This document shows positions 1 through 5,587 of a DNA stretch of 8,304 nt, one piece after another; position 1 is the stretch's first letter, and each line of letters starts with the position of its first letter. The DNA is taken from contig JABEUW010000056.1 of assembly GCA_013043945.1 (NCBI GenBank), positions 1 to 8,304 on the forward strand. Direction: 5' to 3'. This stretch comes from Vulcanimicrobiota bacterium. GTDB taxonomy: Bacteria; Vulcanimicrobiota; Vulcanimicrobiia; Vulcanimicrobiales; Vulcanimicrobiaceae. The notes beneath the pieces were generated by a model. The model was not told the origin of the DNA. It did not search any database and was given only the letters and a program-made list of their open reading frames with translations. The translations under genes and the position numbers were made by a program.

Positions 1-940
1 CTATTTTTGCAGCTTCGCCAAGTTCGCCAATTGCAACGAATCCTCGAATCGCTCGAAGCTCGCTTTGCGACGACGTCAACGTTCCGACAATGCTCGCTGC
101 AGCGTCGCGCATATCGCTCTGAAAGCGCTTATGAATGCACCAGCGAATGATCGGCAAGACGCAAATCACTTCATTAATTCTTTCGGCGATTTGATATTCT
201 TCGCAGAGTTGCGTTGCAATATTTGACATTTTGCCGTCGAAATCACCGAAATCTCTCTCCGTAAGATCCCTGAAGGTCGTTGCGGCGACGAGCGCCAAGC
301 GCAAATCTTCCGGCAATGGCCCAATCACTTTCGCTTCGATCCAATCGAAAACCCCACCCCATAGTTCGCTTTCGGAGTCGCTGAGGTCCCAAGGGCTCGC
401 TCCAAACGTTATATTTTCGGCGAGGATAAGCATCGGCTGGATCCATCCATGCGCGAGCACAGCAATCCGAAACTGCGTCGATCGATCGAGTTTTGAAAAC
501 TCCTGAAAGTTTCCGAGATCGCGGATATCGAGGGCCATTTGCGACCGGCGAATGACGTGCACTTCGTTGGGTGGAAACGTGGCATCAAACTCTGCCGATG
601 GCGCCCTCGAGGAAATGATCGTGAGCGTGCCCACCTCAAGGTCGGGCAGCAGATCGCGAACCAGGGAAGCAAGGTCTCCCTCCGCCAGAGATTCGGCATC
701 TTGGAGTACGGCAAGCCAGGTACCAATCGGCGGCAGCTCGGCGATTGCATTCCGCAGCCGCGCAAGGAGGTCGCCGACGCGCTCTCCGGGCGCGCATTGG
801 AGCGTAAGCGAATGCAAATACTCAGTGGCAGCGGAGCGAGCAAAGCTTTTCTTCCCGTATCCCGGAGGTGCGGCCAGCACCACCACCTTCGCTCGAGTTA
901 ACGGGCGAGGCTCCGAACCAAAGGAGAGAGGCCTTTTCAT
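1..940 (-). CDS. MalT/LuxR-like STAND ATPase, N-terminal part (cut by window edge)
   Basis: The minus-strand frame is open from ATG at 940 to the window edge (313 residues, no stop), so the C-terminus lies outside. An in-frame TAA lies just upstream of the start, and GGAAG about 7 bases before the ATG is a weak ribosome binding site. Residues 18-34 resemble the P-loop of MalT-type STAND regulators: hydrophobic strand, then APPGYGKKS (24-32). Residues 75-85 (LAVLQDAESL) sit where Walker B is expected, and 107-114 (TIISSRAP) match the strand-plus-SR segment of the family. The rest looks helical, as expected for the region leading into helical repeats. MalT-like proteins usually sense a ligand and bind DNA through a C-terminal LuxR helix-turn-helix, which cannot be seen here. 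The Thr/Ser after the P-loop Lys is Lys31 and the first Walker B Asp is Gln80, so ATP hydrolysis may be lost. The gene is divergent from the Hpt-like gene at 1196. Family placement is by motif only; specific function is unknown. Confidence 0.72.
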   Translation of the reverse strand, partial: MKRPLSFGSEPRPLTRAKVVVLAAPPGYGKKSFARSAATEYLHSLTLQCAPGERVGDLLARLRNAIAELPPIGTWLAVLQDAESLAEGDLASLVRDLLPDLEVGTLTIISSRAPSAEFDATFPPNEVHVIRRSQMALDIRDLGNFQEFSKLDRSTQFRIAVLAHGWIQPMLILAENITFGASPWDLSDSESELWGGVFDWIEAKVIGPLPEDLRLALVAATTFRDLTERDFGDFDGKMSNIATQLCEEYQIAERINEVICVLPIIRWCIHKRFQSDMRDAAASIVGTLTSSQSELRAIRGFVAIGELGEAAKI

Positions 941-1195
941 CAAAGCTTCCGCTTATAGATAGAAAACAAGCGGTCCATTCGGTGCCAGGATAACCCTTTT
1001 AGGCGCGTGTTTTGCGAAGAACTTGAGAATACCCGGAGAAGACACGGCGCACCCTGCGGCACAAAGCCGAGCTTTTTCCTTTTGCGCGGCAACTTTTACC
1101 CAATTTGACGCATGTGGATACCTTGGGGATACGCTGCGAACGCCTCTCCTCCGTACCTGGATACCGTGCACCATGTCGGTCGGAGGAAACCGAGC
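941..1195. other. Divergent intergenic region between STAND and Hpt-like genes
   Basis: This 255-base gap must hold the promoters of both divergent genes. No convincing ORF lies inside it: the frame open from 1112 into the next gene has no ribosome binding site at 1112. Visible structure is three GGATAC hexamers at 1116, 1127 and 1159, a TTGACG hexamer at 1105-1110, and an AT-rich TATCTATAAG on the minus strand immediately before the STAND start. A weak 4-bp stem at 1057-1069 followed by a T-rich run is also present. Confidence 0.6.
1105..1133 (+). promoter_or_regulatory. Possible promoter of the Hpt-like gene
   Basis: TTGACG at 1105-1110 matches five of six bases of the sigma-70 -35 consensus. 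At 17 bases distance lies GATACG (1128-1133), a poor -10. The element sits about 60 bases before the ribosome binding site of the gene at 1196. The -35 half is good and the -10 half is weak, so this is tentative. Confidence 0.3.
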
Positions 1196-1993
1196 ATGAT
1201 GATCCATCAGAACGAATCCAGCGGGTCGAGCGGCGAGGTGAGCGAGATTGCCAGTGCAGTCGCGGCTCGCAAGCGCTGGCTGCCGGTCATAGAAGCCGAC
1301 CTTGTGAACCTCGAACGGGCGATCCTTCGGCACGAAGGCCCTCGGGTTCATGAACTCTGTCGGGCGATTGAGGAGGAGGGCGGCAAACTCGGTTCGCAGG
1401 CTCTCGCCCCGTTGATTGACGACGTTGAACGCTACTACGATGCTGCCGACACAAAAAGTGCCGTCGAGCTCACCCACGATATCGAAGCGCGTTTGCAGAG
1501 TGTGATGACCTCGATCGACCGTCACATCGGCCAATTTTCGCGAGCCGCCGCTGCCTACCGGCGCGCTCAAGAGGGCGCTGACGTCGCACCCCATCGCCTT
1601 TTTACGCCGGATATCCATCGCTTCGTCGAGCGCTTTGGCGGAGATTTCGATGCGGCGTACGGCTTCGTGCGCAACCGGGCACTGCCGGAATTACAACGAC
1701 TCTTCCTCGACCTTCGCTCCGCTATGCGACGCGGGGCGCGGGAAGAGGTCTCAGAGCATTGCGAACGCATACGCGAAATAGCGACCACGATCGGCGCGCG
1801 GCGCGTCCTCGCCGAGATCAACCTCGTCGAACGCTCCTACGCACAGGGGCATGCAAATTACGCCGACGCGTTTTATCGCGACGCGCTCCAAGAACTTCAG
1901 GCCGTGAGCGGCTGGCTCTCGGAGAGGCGGGAAAGCTCGGCGTCGGCTTCGTTCAGTCGTCGGCCGCAGCCGCCAGCAGGCTCTCCGGCGTAA
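1196..1993 (+). CDS. Tandem Hpt-like helical protein, phospho-His apparently absent
   Basis: I chose ATG 1196 because GGAGGAA (1182-1188) precedes it at good spacing; the frame is open back to 1112 but without a binding site. The product is 265 aa, all helical, with no signal peptide or membrane segment. Residues 31-107 and 165-241 align without gaps at an offset of 134. Shared positions include V51/V185, E53/E187, C55/C189, I58/I192, E60/E194, G66/G200, I74/I208, VER 77-79/211-213, Y81/Y215, D95/D229, LQ 100-101/234-235 and V103/V237. The helix, then LG, helix, then helix pattern resembles histidine phosphotransfer (Hpt) domains. In Hpt the phospho-accepting His lies ten residues before that Gly; here those positions are Arg56 and Glu190. 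A Ser/Arg/Pro-rich tail (about 245-265) looks disordered. If the assignment holds, it would bind a response regulator or kinase without carrying phosphate. The gene is divergent from the STAND gene and its 3' end overlaps the reductase gene. Hpt similarity is by eye and could be a chance helical likeness; the internal repeat is seen directly. Confidence 0.7.
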   Translation: MMIHQNESSGSSGEVSEIASAVAARKRWLPVIEADLVNLERAILRHEGPRVHELCRAIEEEGGKLGSQALAPLIDDVERYYDAADTKSAVELTHDIEARLQSVMTSIDRHIGQFSRAAAAYRRAQEGADVAPHRLFTPDIHRFVERFGGDFDAAYGFVRNRALPELQRLFLDLRSAMRRGAREEVSEHCERIREIATTIGARRVLAEINLVERSYAQGHANYADAFYRDALQELQAVSGWLSERRESSASASFSRRPQPPAGSPA

Positions 1994-3272
1994 CAAATTT
2001 TTCGCGCGGCTTCGGAGGCACCGCCCGCGCGATCTCGGCGGCGTCGATGCGCTTCCAAGCGGCGAAATCGACGACTCGAACGTTGCGTTCGCGCAGGAGC
2101 GCATCGATCGCACCAGTTCCGGTTTTACCGCCGGAAGGCGGCGCCGCGGCGAGATCCTCGGCGATCCGTTTCACAAGCACGCCGGCATCGGTACGATTCG
2201 TTCCGACGACGCCGCGTGGCCCATGCTTGCACCAACCGGCGGCGTAAACGCCAGGTTCGATGAGGCCCTCATCGTTCGCGAAGCGTCCGCGCTTCTCGTC
2301 GAAGGGCACTCCGGGGAGCGGACCGGTGAGATAGCCGATCGCTGCGACCGCCGTGTCGATCGACAACTCGAAGCGTTCGCCGGTCGGTTCGGCGCGACCG
2401 CCGACGACGCGCGTGCGTTCGAGTTGCAGTCCGCTCACCCGTTGCTCGCCGAGCAGCGCTACGGGCGCGGCGTTAAACAGAATATGGATACGCATCGGCT
2501 TTGGTTCGCCGACGCGTGCGGCGAAGGATCGCAGAATCTCCAAGTTGCGCTGTCGCACCTTCACTTCTTTTTCGGGGATCTCCGGGCCGACCTCCGCGGC
2601 AACCGCTGCCGGATCGACGACGATATCGCAGCGCCCCAATTCCCCGAGCTCGGCAAGCTCGATCGGTGTAAAACTCGCTTCGACGGGGCCGCGCCGACCG
2701 ATGAGATAGAGATCTTGCAGCTGCGCGGCACCGATACGCTCGGCGGCATGCGCGCAGATATCCGAGTCGGCGAGCTCCGCCTGCGTTTTTGCGAGAACGC
2801 GGACGACGTCGAGCGCGACATTCCCGTTGCCGATAACGGCGAGCGCTCTCCCGTCGAGGAGCGGATCGAGCTCGCGGTGTCGCGGGTGTCCGTTATACCA
2901 CCCCACAAACGCGGCAGCTCCGTAGACGCCCGGCAGCTCCTCGCCCGGAATTCCGAGCGGGCGATCGATCTCCGCCCCAACGCTCAGCACGACGACGTCG
3001 TAGGCGGCTTTCAATTCGTCGTAGGTCAGGTCGCGGCCGATTTCGACGTTTCCGAAAAATCGCGTTCCTGGGCGAGAGAGCGTGCGCTCGAACGCTCGTG
3101 CTACCGCCTTGGTACTCTGGTGATCGGGGGCGATCCCCCCGCGCACGAGACCGTACGGCGTCGGGAGGCGGTCGAAGACGTCGATCTCGACATCGGGCCA
3201 AATGCGCGCTAACGCATCGGCAGTATAGAGCCCCGAAGGTCCGCTGCCGACAATGGCGACATGTATGCTCAC
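1953..3272 (-). CDS. fprA: Ferredoxin-NADP+ reductase, FprA/adrenodoxin reductase type
   Basis: This FAD enzyme moves electrons between NADPH and ferredoxin in the cytoplasm. The 439-aa product starts at GTG 3272, preceded by a GGGGGAGAGG-like binding site; no in-frame ATG is close. The N-terminal FAD P-loop is VGSGPSG (8-14). LPTPYGLVRGGIAPDHQ (36-52) is the hallmark of the FprA/adrenodoxin reductase family. The second nucleotide site is VIGNGNVALDVVR (147-159), and GRRGP (192-196) is where the NADP 2'-phosphate-binding arginines lie. GWCKHGPRGVVGTN (346-359) is the conserved C-terminal FAD/NADP motif. Length is close to family members (about 450 aa) and no key motif is missing. No ferredoxin gene is in the window, so its partner is unknown. 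The 3' end overlaps the convergent Hpt-like gene by 41 bases with no terminator between them. The 5' side faces a divergent membrane-protein gene 107 bases away. Confidence 0.93.
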   Translation of the reverse strand: MSIHVAIVGSGPSGLYTADALARIWPDVEIDVFDRLPTPYGLVRGGIAPDHQSTKAVARAFERTLSRPGTRFFGNVEIGRDLTYDELKAAYDVVVLSVGAEIDRPLGIPGEELPGVYGAAAFVGWYNGHPRHRELDPLLDGRALAVIGNGNVALDVVRVLAKTQAELADSDICAHAAERIGAAQLQDLYLIGRRGPVEASFTPIELAELGELGRCDIVVDPAAVAAEVGPEIPEKEVKVRQRNLEILRSFAARVGEPKPMRIHILFNAAPVALLGEQRVSGLQLERTRVVGGRAEPTGERFELSIDTAVAAIGYLTGPLPGVPFDEKRGRFANDEGLIEPGVYAAGWCKHGPRGVVGTNRTDAGVLVKRIAEDLAAAPPSGGKTGTGAIDALLRERNVRVVDFAAWKRIDAAEIARAVPPKPREKFVTPESLLAAAADD

Positions 3273-3379
3273 GGCGCGCTTTTTCCGCCTCTCCCCCGCC
3301 CCTCCTTCGTCGAAGATTCTTCAGCACGCTCTCAGAGGATCGGCGTACGCTATCGTCGTCAGATTCGAAGGAGGGCACC
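3273..3379. other. Short divergent intergenic region with overlapping small palindromes
   Basis: This 107-base gap separates the GTG of the reductase gene from the ATG of the membrane-protein gene, so it should hold both promoters. CTTCGTCGAAG (3305-3315) and GAAGATTCTTC (3312-3322) are perfect odd-length palindromes sharing the GAAG, and GCGTACGC (3343-3350) is a third. I see no clear -35/-10 pair. AAGGAGGG immediately before 3380 is a strong binding site for the plus-strand gene. Confidence 0.45.
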
Positions 3380-3802
3380 ATGCAACGAATCCCCGTCATC
3401 GCAAATATCTACGGCTACGCAGTCTGCTTGATTGCAGTCGTCGTGTTCTTTGCCGGCACAGCCGGATTCATCGGCGGCGCATTCGGCGCGATCCACCCAA
3501 CGCCGTTCCACCCCTTCATCACCCGCAACATCCGCATCGAACACGGATCGCGCTTCGGCGGTATGATATGGCACGGGCGCCCGGGCATGCAGCCCGGAGC
3601 GATGCCGATGCATTCCGGATCCACTCATCCCGGAATAATGCCGCAACCCGGTCGTCCAACGGCTGCTGGGCACGCATCGATGCTTGCAAACGCGCGCTAC
3701 GCAGCGGTGCGCCGCATGACGATCGCATTGGCGATGCTCGCGATCGCCGGTATTCTGTTCGCGCGGCATTGGCGATGGCTCCACTCGGGAACCCCTTCGT
3801 GA
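3380..3802 (+). CDS. Small two-helix membrane protein with Met/His-rich loop
   Basis: I do not recognise this family. ATG 3380 is chosen over longer versions because AAGGAGGG sits a few bases upstream; the frame is open earlier but that part is antisense to the reductase gene. The product is 140 aa. Residues 10-38 form a long hydrophobic, Gly-rich segment and residues 113-128 a second one, followed by a basic, aromatic end (RHWRW, 129-133). The roughly 75-residue loop between them is rich in Met, His, Pro and Gly: H55, M62, H65, M70, M75, M77, H78, H83, M87, H98 and M101. Both ends probably lie on the same side of the membrane. Met/His clusters can bind copper or silver ions, but there is no known copper-protein motif, so metal binding is only a suggestion. 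The gene is divergent from fprA and followed after 25 bases by a strong hairpin. Confidence 0.72.
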   Translation: MQRIPVIANIYGYAVCLIAVVVFFAGTAGFIGGAFGAIHPTPFHPFITRNIRIEHGSRFGGMIWHGRPGMQPGAMPMHSGSTHPGIMPQPGRPTAAGHASMLANARYAAVRRMTIALAMLAIAGILFARHWRWLHSGTPS

Positions 3803-3827
3803 CGGAGGCATCCCTCTCAGCCCGATC

Positions 3828-3860
3828 CGGGTAGGGACGCCGACCCGGCGTCCCTACCCG
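3828..3860. repeat. Perfect 14-bp inverted repeat (hairpin), possible terminator or dispersed palindromic repeat
   Basis: CGGGTAGGGACGCC (3828-3841), a five-base loop GACCC, and the exact reverse complement (3847-3860) form a very stable GC-rich hairpin. It begins 25 bases after the stop of the membrane-protein gene, a natural place for a terminator, but no T-run follows on either strand. The GTAGGGACG...CGTCCCTAC pattern resembles palindromic repeats dispersed through many bacterial genomes, for example in cyanobacteria and Chloroflexi. Only one copy is visible here. Confidence 0.75.
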
Positions 3861-3883
3861 CGAACCCATCTTCCTCACGCTTT

Positions 3884-3909
3884 CTCTTCGATTTTGGATC
3901 AACGAAGAG
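3884..3909. promoter_or_regulatory. Inverted repeat in the leader of the ligD operon, possible operator/promoter
   Basis: CTCTTCG (3884-3890) and CGAAGAG (3903-3909) are exact reverse complements around a 12-base spacer. TTGGAT (3894-3899) lies in the spacer, and 16 bases further is TAACGA (3916-3921), a weak -35/-10 pair immediately before the 52-aa gene. The repeat could be an operator over this promoter or a leader hairpin. The repeat is certain; its role is a guess. Confidence 0.35.
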
Positions 3910-3932
3910 GCGGGATAACGAGGGAGAAACGG

Positions 3933-4091
3933 ATGCCGAATCACCAGCAAAACCGGTTCGTGGTGCAGATGCATCAAGCATCTCATCTCCATCCCCGCCC
4001 CAACGAACACGACGAGGCCGCCGACGCAACCTTCGATCCTGCGAACTTTCCCGAGTCCGTGAAAACGGGAAGACGCATCGACGAGCTATGA
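3933..4091 (+). CDS. Small hypothetical protein, 52 aa
   Basis: ATG 3933 has AGGGAG eight bases or so upstream; the frame is open back to 3894 but the only earlier ATG there lacks a binding site. The product is soluble and polar. The N-terminal half is rich in Gln, Asn and His (H4, H14, H18, H20, H26). An acidic stretch (EHDEAADATFD, 25-35) follows, then a charged tail ending RRIDEL. No Cys, signal peptide or membrane segment. I do not recognise it. It ends 25 bases before the LigD polymerase start, on the same strand, so the two are probably co-transcribed. The good binding site and the tight spacing argue that it is expressed, but so small a protein remains uncertain without homologues. Confidence 0.55.
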   Translation: MPNHQQNRFVVQMHQASHLHPRPNEHDEAADATFDPANFPESVKTGRRIDEL

Positions 4092-4116
4092 TTCCATTCC
4101 CCGTTCGGAGGGCGAC

Positions 4117-5109
4117 GTGACGACGCAACCCAAAATCGAGATTCGCGTCGACGATCGCACGCTGGAGCTTTCGCATCTCACGAAACTCTATTTTCCGCGC
4201 GAGGGAATCACCAAGGGTGCCGTTGTTGCCTATTATGACGCAATCGCCGAGCACGTAATCGCTCACGGACGCCGGCGACCGCTCACCTTAGAGCGCGCTC
4301 CCGATGGAATCGACGGCGAGCAGTTTATCGAGAAAAACATCCCGCGCGGCACTCCGGCTTGGGTTCACCGCATCGCGCTCCCTGCGCTCGGAGGAAGCAA
4401 GCGCGTGAGTTACCCGCTCTGCGACGACCGCGCGACGTTGCTCTACTTTGTGAATCTCGGCACGATCGCTTTTCACGGTTGGATCTCGCACGTCGGTAGC
4501 CTGACGCGTCCCGATTTTGTCTTTTTCGATCTCGATCCCGGAGAGGGATCTTCCCTTGCGACGCTCGCGCGTGTAGCGCTCGTCCTGCGAGCGGAGATCG
4601 AACGCGTCGGCCTCACGGCACTCGTAAAAACATCCGGGGCAAACGGCCTGCACGTCCTCGCGCCACTCAAGGGTCCGCGGAGTTATGCCGCCGTGAAATC
4701 GGTGACCTACGACATCGCGCGTCGCGTCGCCGGCGAACGCCCAAAGGACGTAACGCTCGAACGTTCGCTTCGCGAGCGCGATCGACGTGCCGTTTATATC
4801 GACTATCGCCAAGTCGGCCGAGGGAAAACGATCGCCCTCCCGTACTCCGTTCGACTGCGGGATGGCGCCCCGGTATCGACCCCACTCCATTGGGGCGAGG
4901 TTGAAGAATTTGCCGGGATGAGGCTTCGCGGTCGCCCCGCGGCAACGCTCGCTCGCTTCAATATCACTGCGGTGCGTGCACGCCTCGCACGCCACGGCGA
5001 CCTCTGGGCGCACTTCGAACGTGACGCGAGGGAGATCGCTCCGACGCTTGCTTCACTTACCTCGGCGCACGAAATGCTTCACGCGACAGGAATAGCACGC
5101 CGCGAATAG
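4117..5109 (+). CDS. ligD: LigD-type NHEJ polymerase (archaeo-eukaryotic primase fold), stand-alone
   Basis: This enzyme adds nucleotides at DNA double-strand breaks during non-homologous end joining. It starts at GTG 4117, with GGAGGG four bases upstream, and gives 330 aa. Family signatures in order: LTKLYFPREGITKGAVVAYY (21-40), LTLERAPDGIDGEQFIEKN (56-74), H120 in AFHGW, the metal-binding pair D138 and D140 in FFDLDPG, KTSGANGLHV (171-180) for nucleotide binding, and the third catalytic acid D229 in VYIDYRQ followed by KTIALPYSVR (237-246). All catalytic acids are present, so it should be active. It is about the size of a single polymerase domain; the phosphoesterase and ATP-dependent ligase domains of full LigD are absent. 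No Ku gene or ligase is in the window. It follows a 52-aa gene and precedes a small exported protein by 14 bases. Confidence 0.93.
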   Translation: MTTQPKIEIRVDDRTLELSHLTKLYFPREGITKGAVVAYYDAIAEHVIAHGRRRPLTLERAPDGIDGEQFIEKNIPRGTPAWVHRIALPALGGSKRVSYPLCDDRATLLYFVNLGTIAFHGWISHVGSLTRPDFVFFDLDPGEGSSLATLARVALVLRAEIERVGLTALVKTSGANGLHVLAPLKGPRSYAAVKSVTYDIARRVAGERPKDVTLERSLRERDRRAVYIDYRQVGRGKTIALPYSVRLRDGAPVSTPLHWGEVEEFAGMRLRGRPAATLARFNITAVRARLARHGDLWAHFERDAREIAPTLASLTSAHEMLHATGIARRE

Positions 5110-5123
5110 GTAGCCATGCGACG

Positions 5124-5465
5124 ATGACTACGCGCTCGTTCTCTCGCCGCTTCCTCGCTCCATTTGCGGCGCTGGCCTTCGCGCTTCTCGTCGGGCGAAT
5201 CACCGACCAGACGACGGGGCAACCGCTCGAAGGACTCCGTGTCTCCGCAGTCGGCCCGACGCGCAGCTCCGTTCGCACCGATGCCGATGGTCGCTACGTG
5301 CTGCGCAATTTGCATCCGGGTCGTTACACGATCGTCGTTCGCGGGAAAGGCGTGCCGACGGTGCGCGCCGCTCTCAGGCTGACCGATCGCACGCTAAAAA
5401 GAAACTTCGTCGTCTGCAACGTCGCGCTCGATTATAGTTGCGCGAACCCTCCGCAACGTCGATAA
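5124..5465 (+). CDS. Small exported carboxypeptidase-regulatory-like (Ig-fold) domain protein
   Basis: The product is 113 aa from ATG 5124; the binding site is weak (AGGTAG at 5108-5113), as often within operons. Residues 1-23 look like a signal or anchor: basic start with SRRF (7-10), then a short hydrophobic run (11-23). There is no clear AxA cleavage site and the folded domain starts at once. Residues 24-74 match the carboxypeptidase regulatory-like beta-sandwich: GRITDQTTGQPLEGLRV, then TDADGRYVLRNLHPGRYTIVV, with the typical DG-Y and L-PG-Y pattern. Such domains sit on exported or outer-membrane proteins and have no enzymatic role. Cys98 and Cys106 could form a disulfide outside the cytoplasm. 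It lies 14 bases after ligD, so co-transcription is likely, yet a shared function with DNA repair is not evident. Confidence 0.72.
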   Translation: MTTRSFSRRFLAPFAALAFALLVGRITDQTTGQPLEGLRVSAVGPTRSSVRTDADGRYVLRNLHPGRYTIVVRGKGVPTVRAALRLTDRTLKRNFVVCNVALDYSCANPPQRR

Positions 5466-5495
5466 CCACGCGAGCGAGCGTCGTGACGCCGAGTA

Positions 5496-5510
5496 GGCGC
5501 GGTACGCGCC
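5496..5510 (+). terminator. Small GC hairpin after the ligD operon, weak terminator candidate
   Basis: GGCGCG, a three-base loop GTA, and CGCGCC form a perfect 6-bp stem 30 bases after the stop at 5465. No T-run follows on the plus strand, so intrinsic termination is doubtful. Confidence 0.25.
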
Positions 5511-5524
5511 GTATCGAGGCGCGC

Positions 5525-5558
5525 AAAAAGTTGGAGCCGTTCGTTCGGAACGGCTCCA
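5525..5558 (-). terminator. Intrinsic terminator of the 154-aa gene
   Basis: Read on the minus strand, an 11-bp perfect stem (TGGAGCCGTTC / GAACGGCTCCA, 5532-5558) with a five-base loop is followed by ACTTTTT. It lies 30 bases after the stop codon of the gene at 5588-6052. Stem, loop and T-run all fit a Rho-independent terminator. The stem may also slow transcripts arriving from the ligD side, but it has no T-run in that direction. Confidence 0.85.
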
Positions 5559-5587
5559 GCGGTCTCCCTTGCAAGGTCCAACCGAGG

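Noticed and set aside
409..843. 144-aa open frame on the minus strand starting inside the STAND gene
   Set aside because: It is in a different frame from the P-loop-bearing frame that is open all the way from 940 to the window edge.
1057..1083. CGGC-ACAAA-GCCG stem followed by a T-rich run, as a plus-strand terminator
   Set aside because: The stem is only 4 bp and no upstream plus-strand transcript is known to need a terminator there; likely chance.
1121..1144. 24 bases similar (20 of 24) to 7334-7357
   Set aside because: Both include GGGGATACG and GCTCG/GAACG-type bases, but one is intergenic and the other codes the start of the efflux adaptor. No flanking similarity, so chance is likely.
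1112..1195. N-terminal extension of the Hpt-like gene to ATG 1112
   Set aside because: No ribosome binding site at 1112, while GGAGGAA lies right before ATG 1196. The extension overlaps the putative promoter region and does not look like folded protein.
953..1618. 221-aa open frame on the minus strand
   Set aside because: It is antisense to the Hpt-like gene, has no domain-like pattern, and crosses the divergent control region. The plus-strand gene has the better binding site and an internal protein repeat.
2223..3212. 329-aa open frame on the plus strand
   Set aside because: It is the antisense of the ferredoxin-NADP reductase gene, whose motifs are unmistakable; its composition is what reversed high-GC codons give.
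3098..3379. Longer start for the two-helix membrane protein
   Set aside because: The added part is antisense to fprA, Arg-rich and without a domain; ATG 3380 has AAGGAGGG immediately upstream.
4288..5013. 241-aa open frame on the minus strand
   Set aside because: Antisense to the LigD polymerase gene, which has all family motifs.
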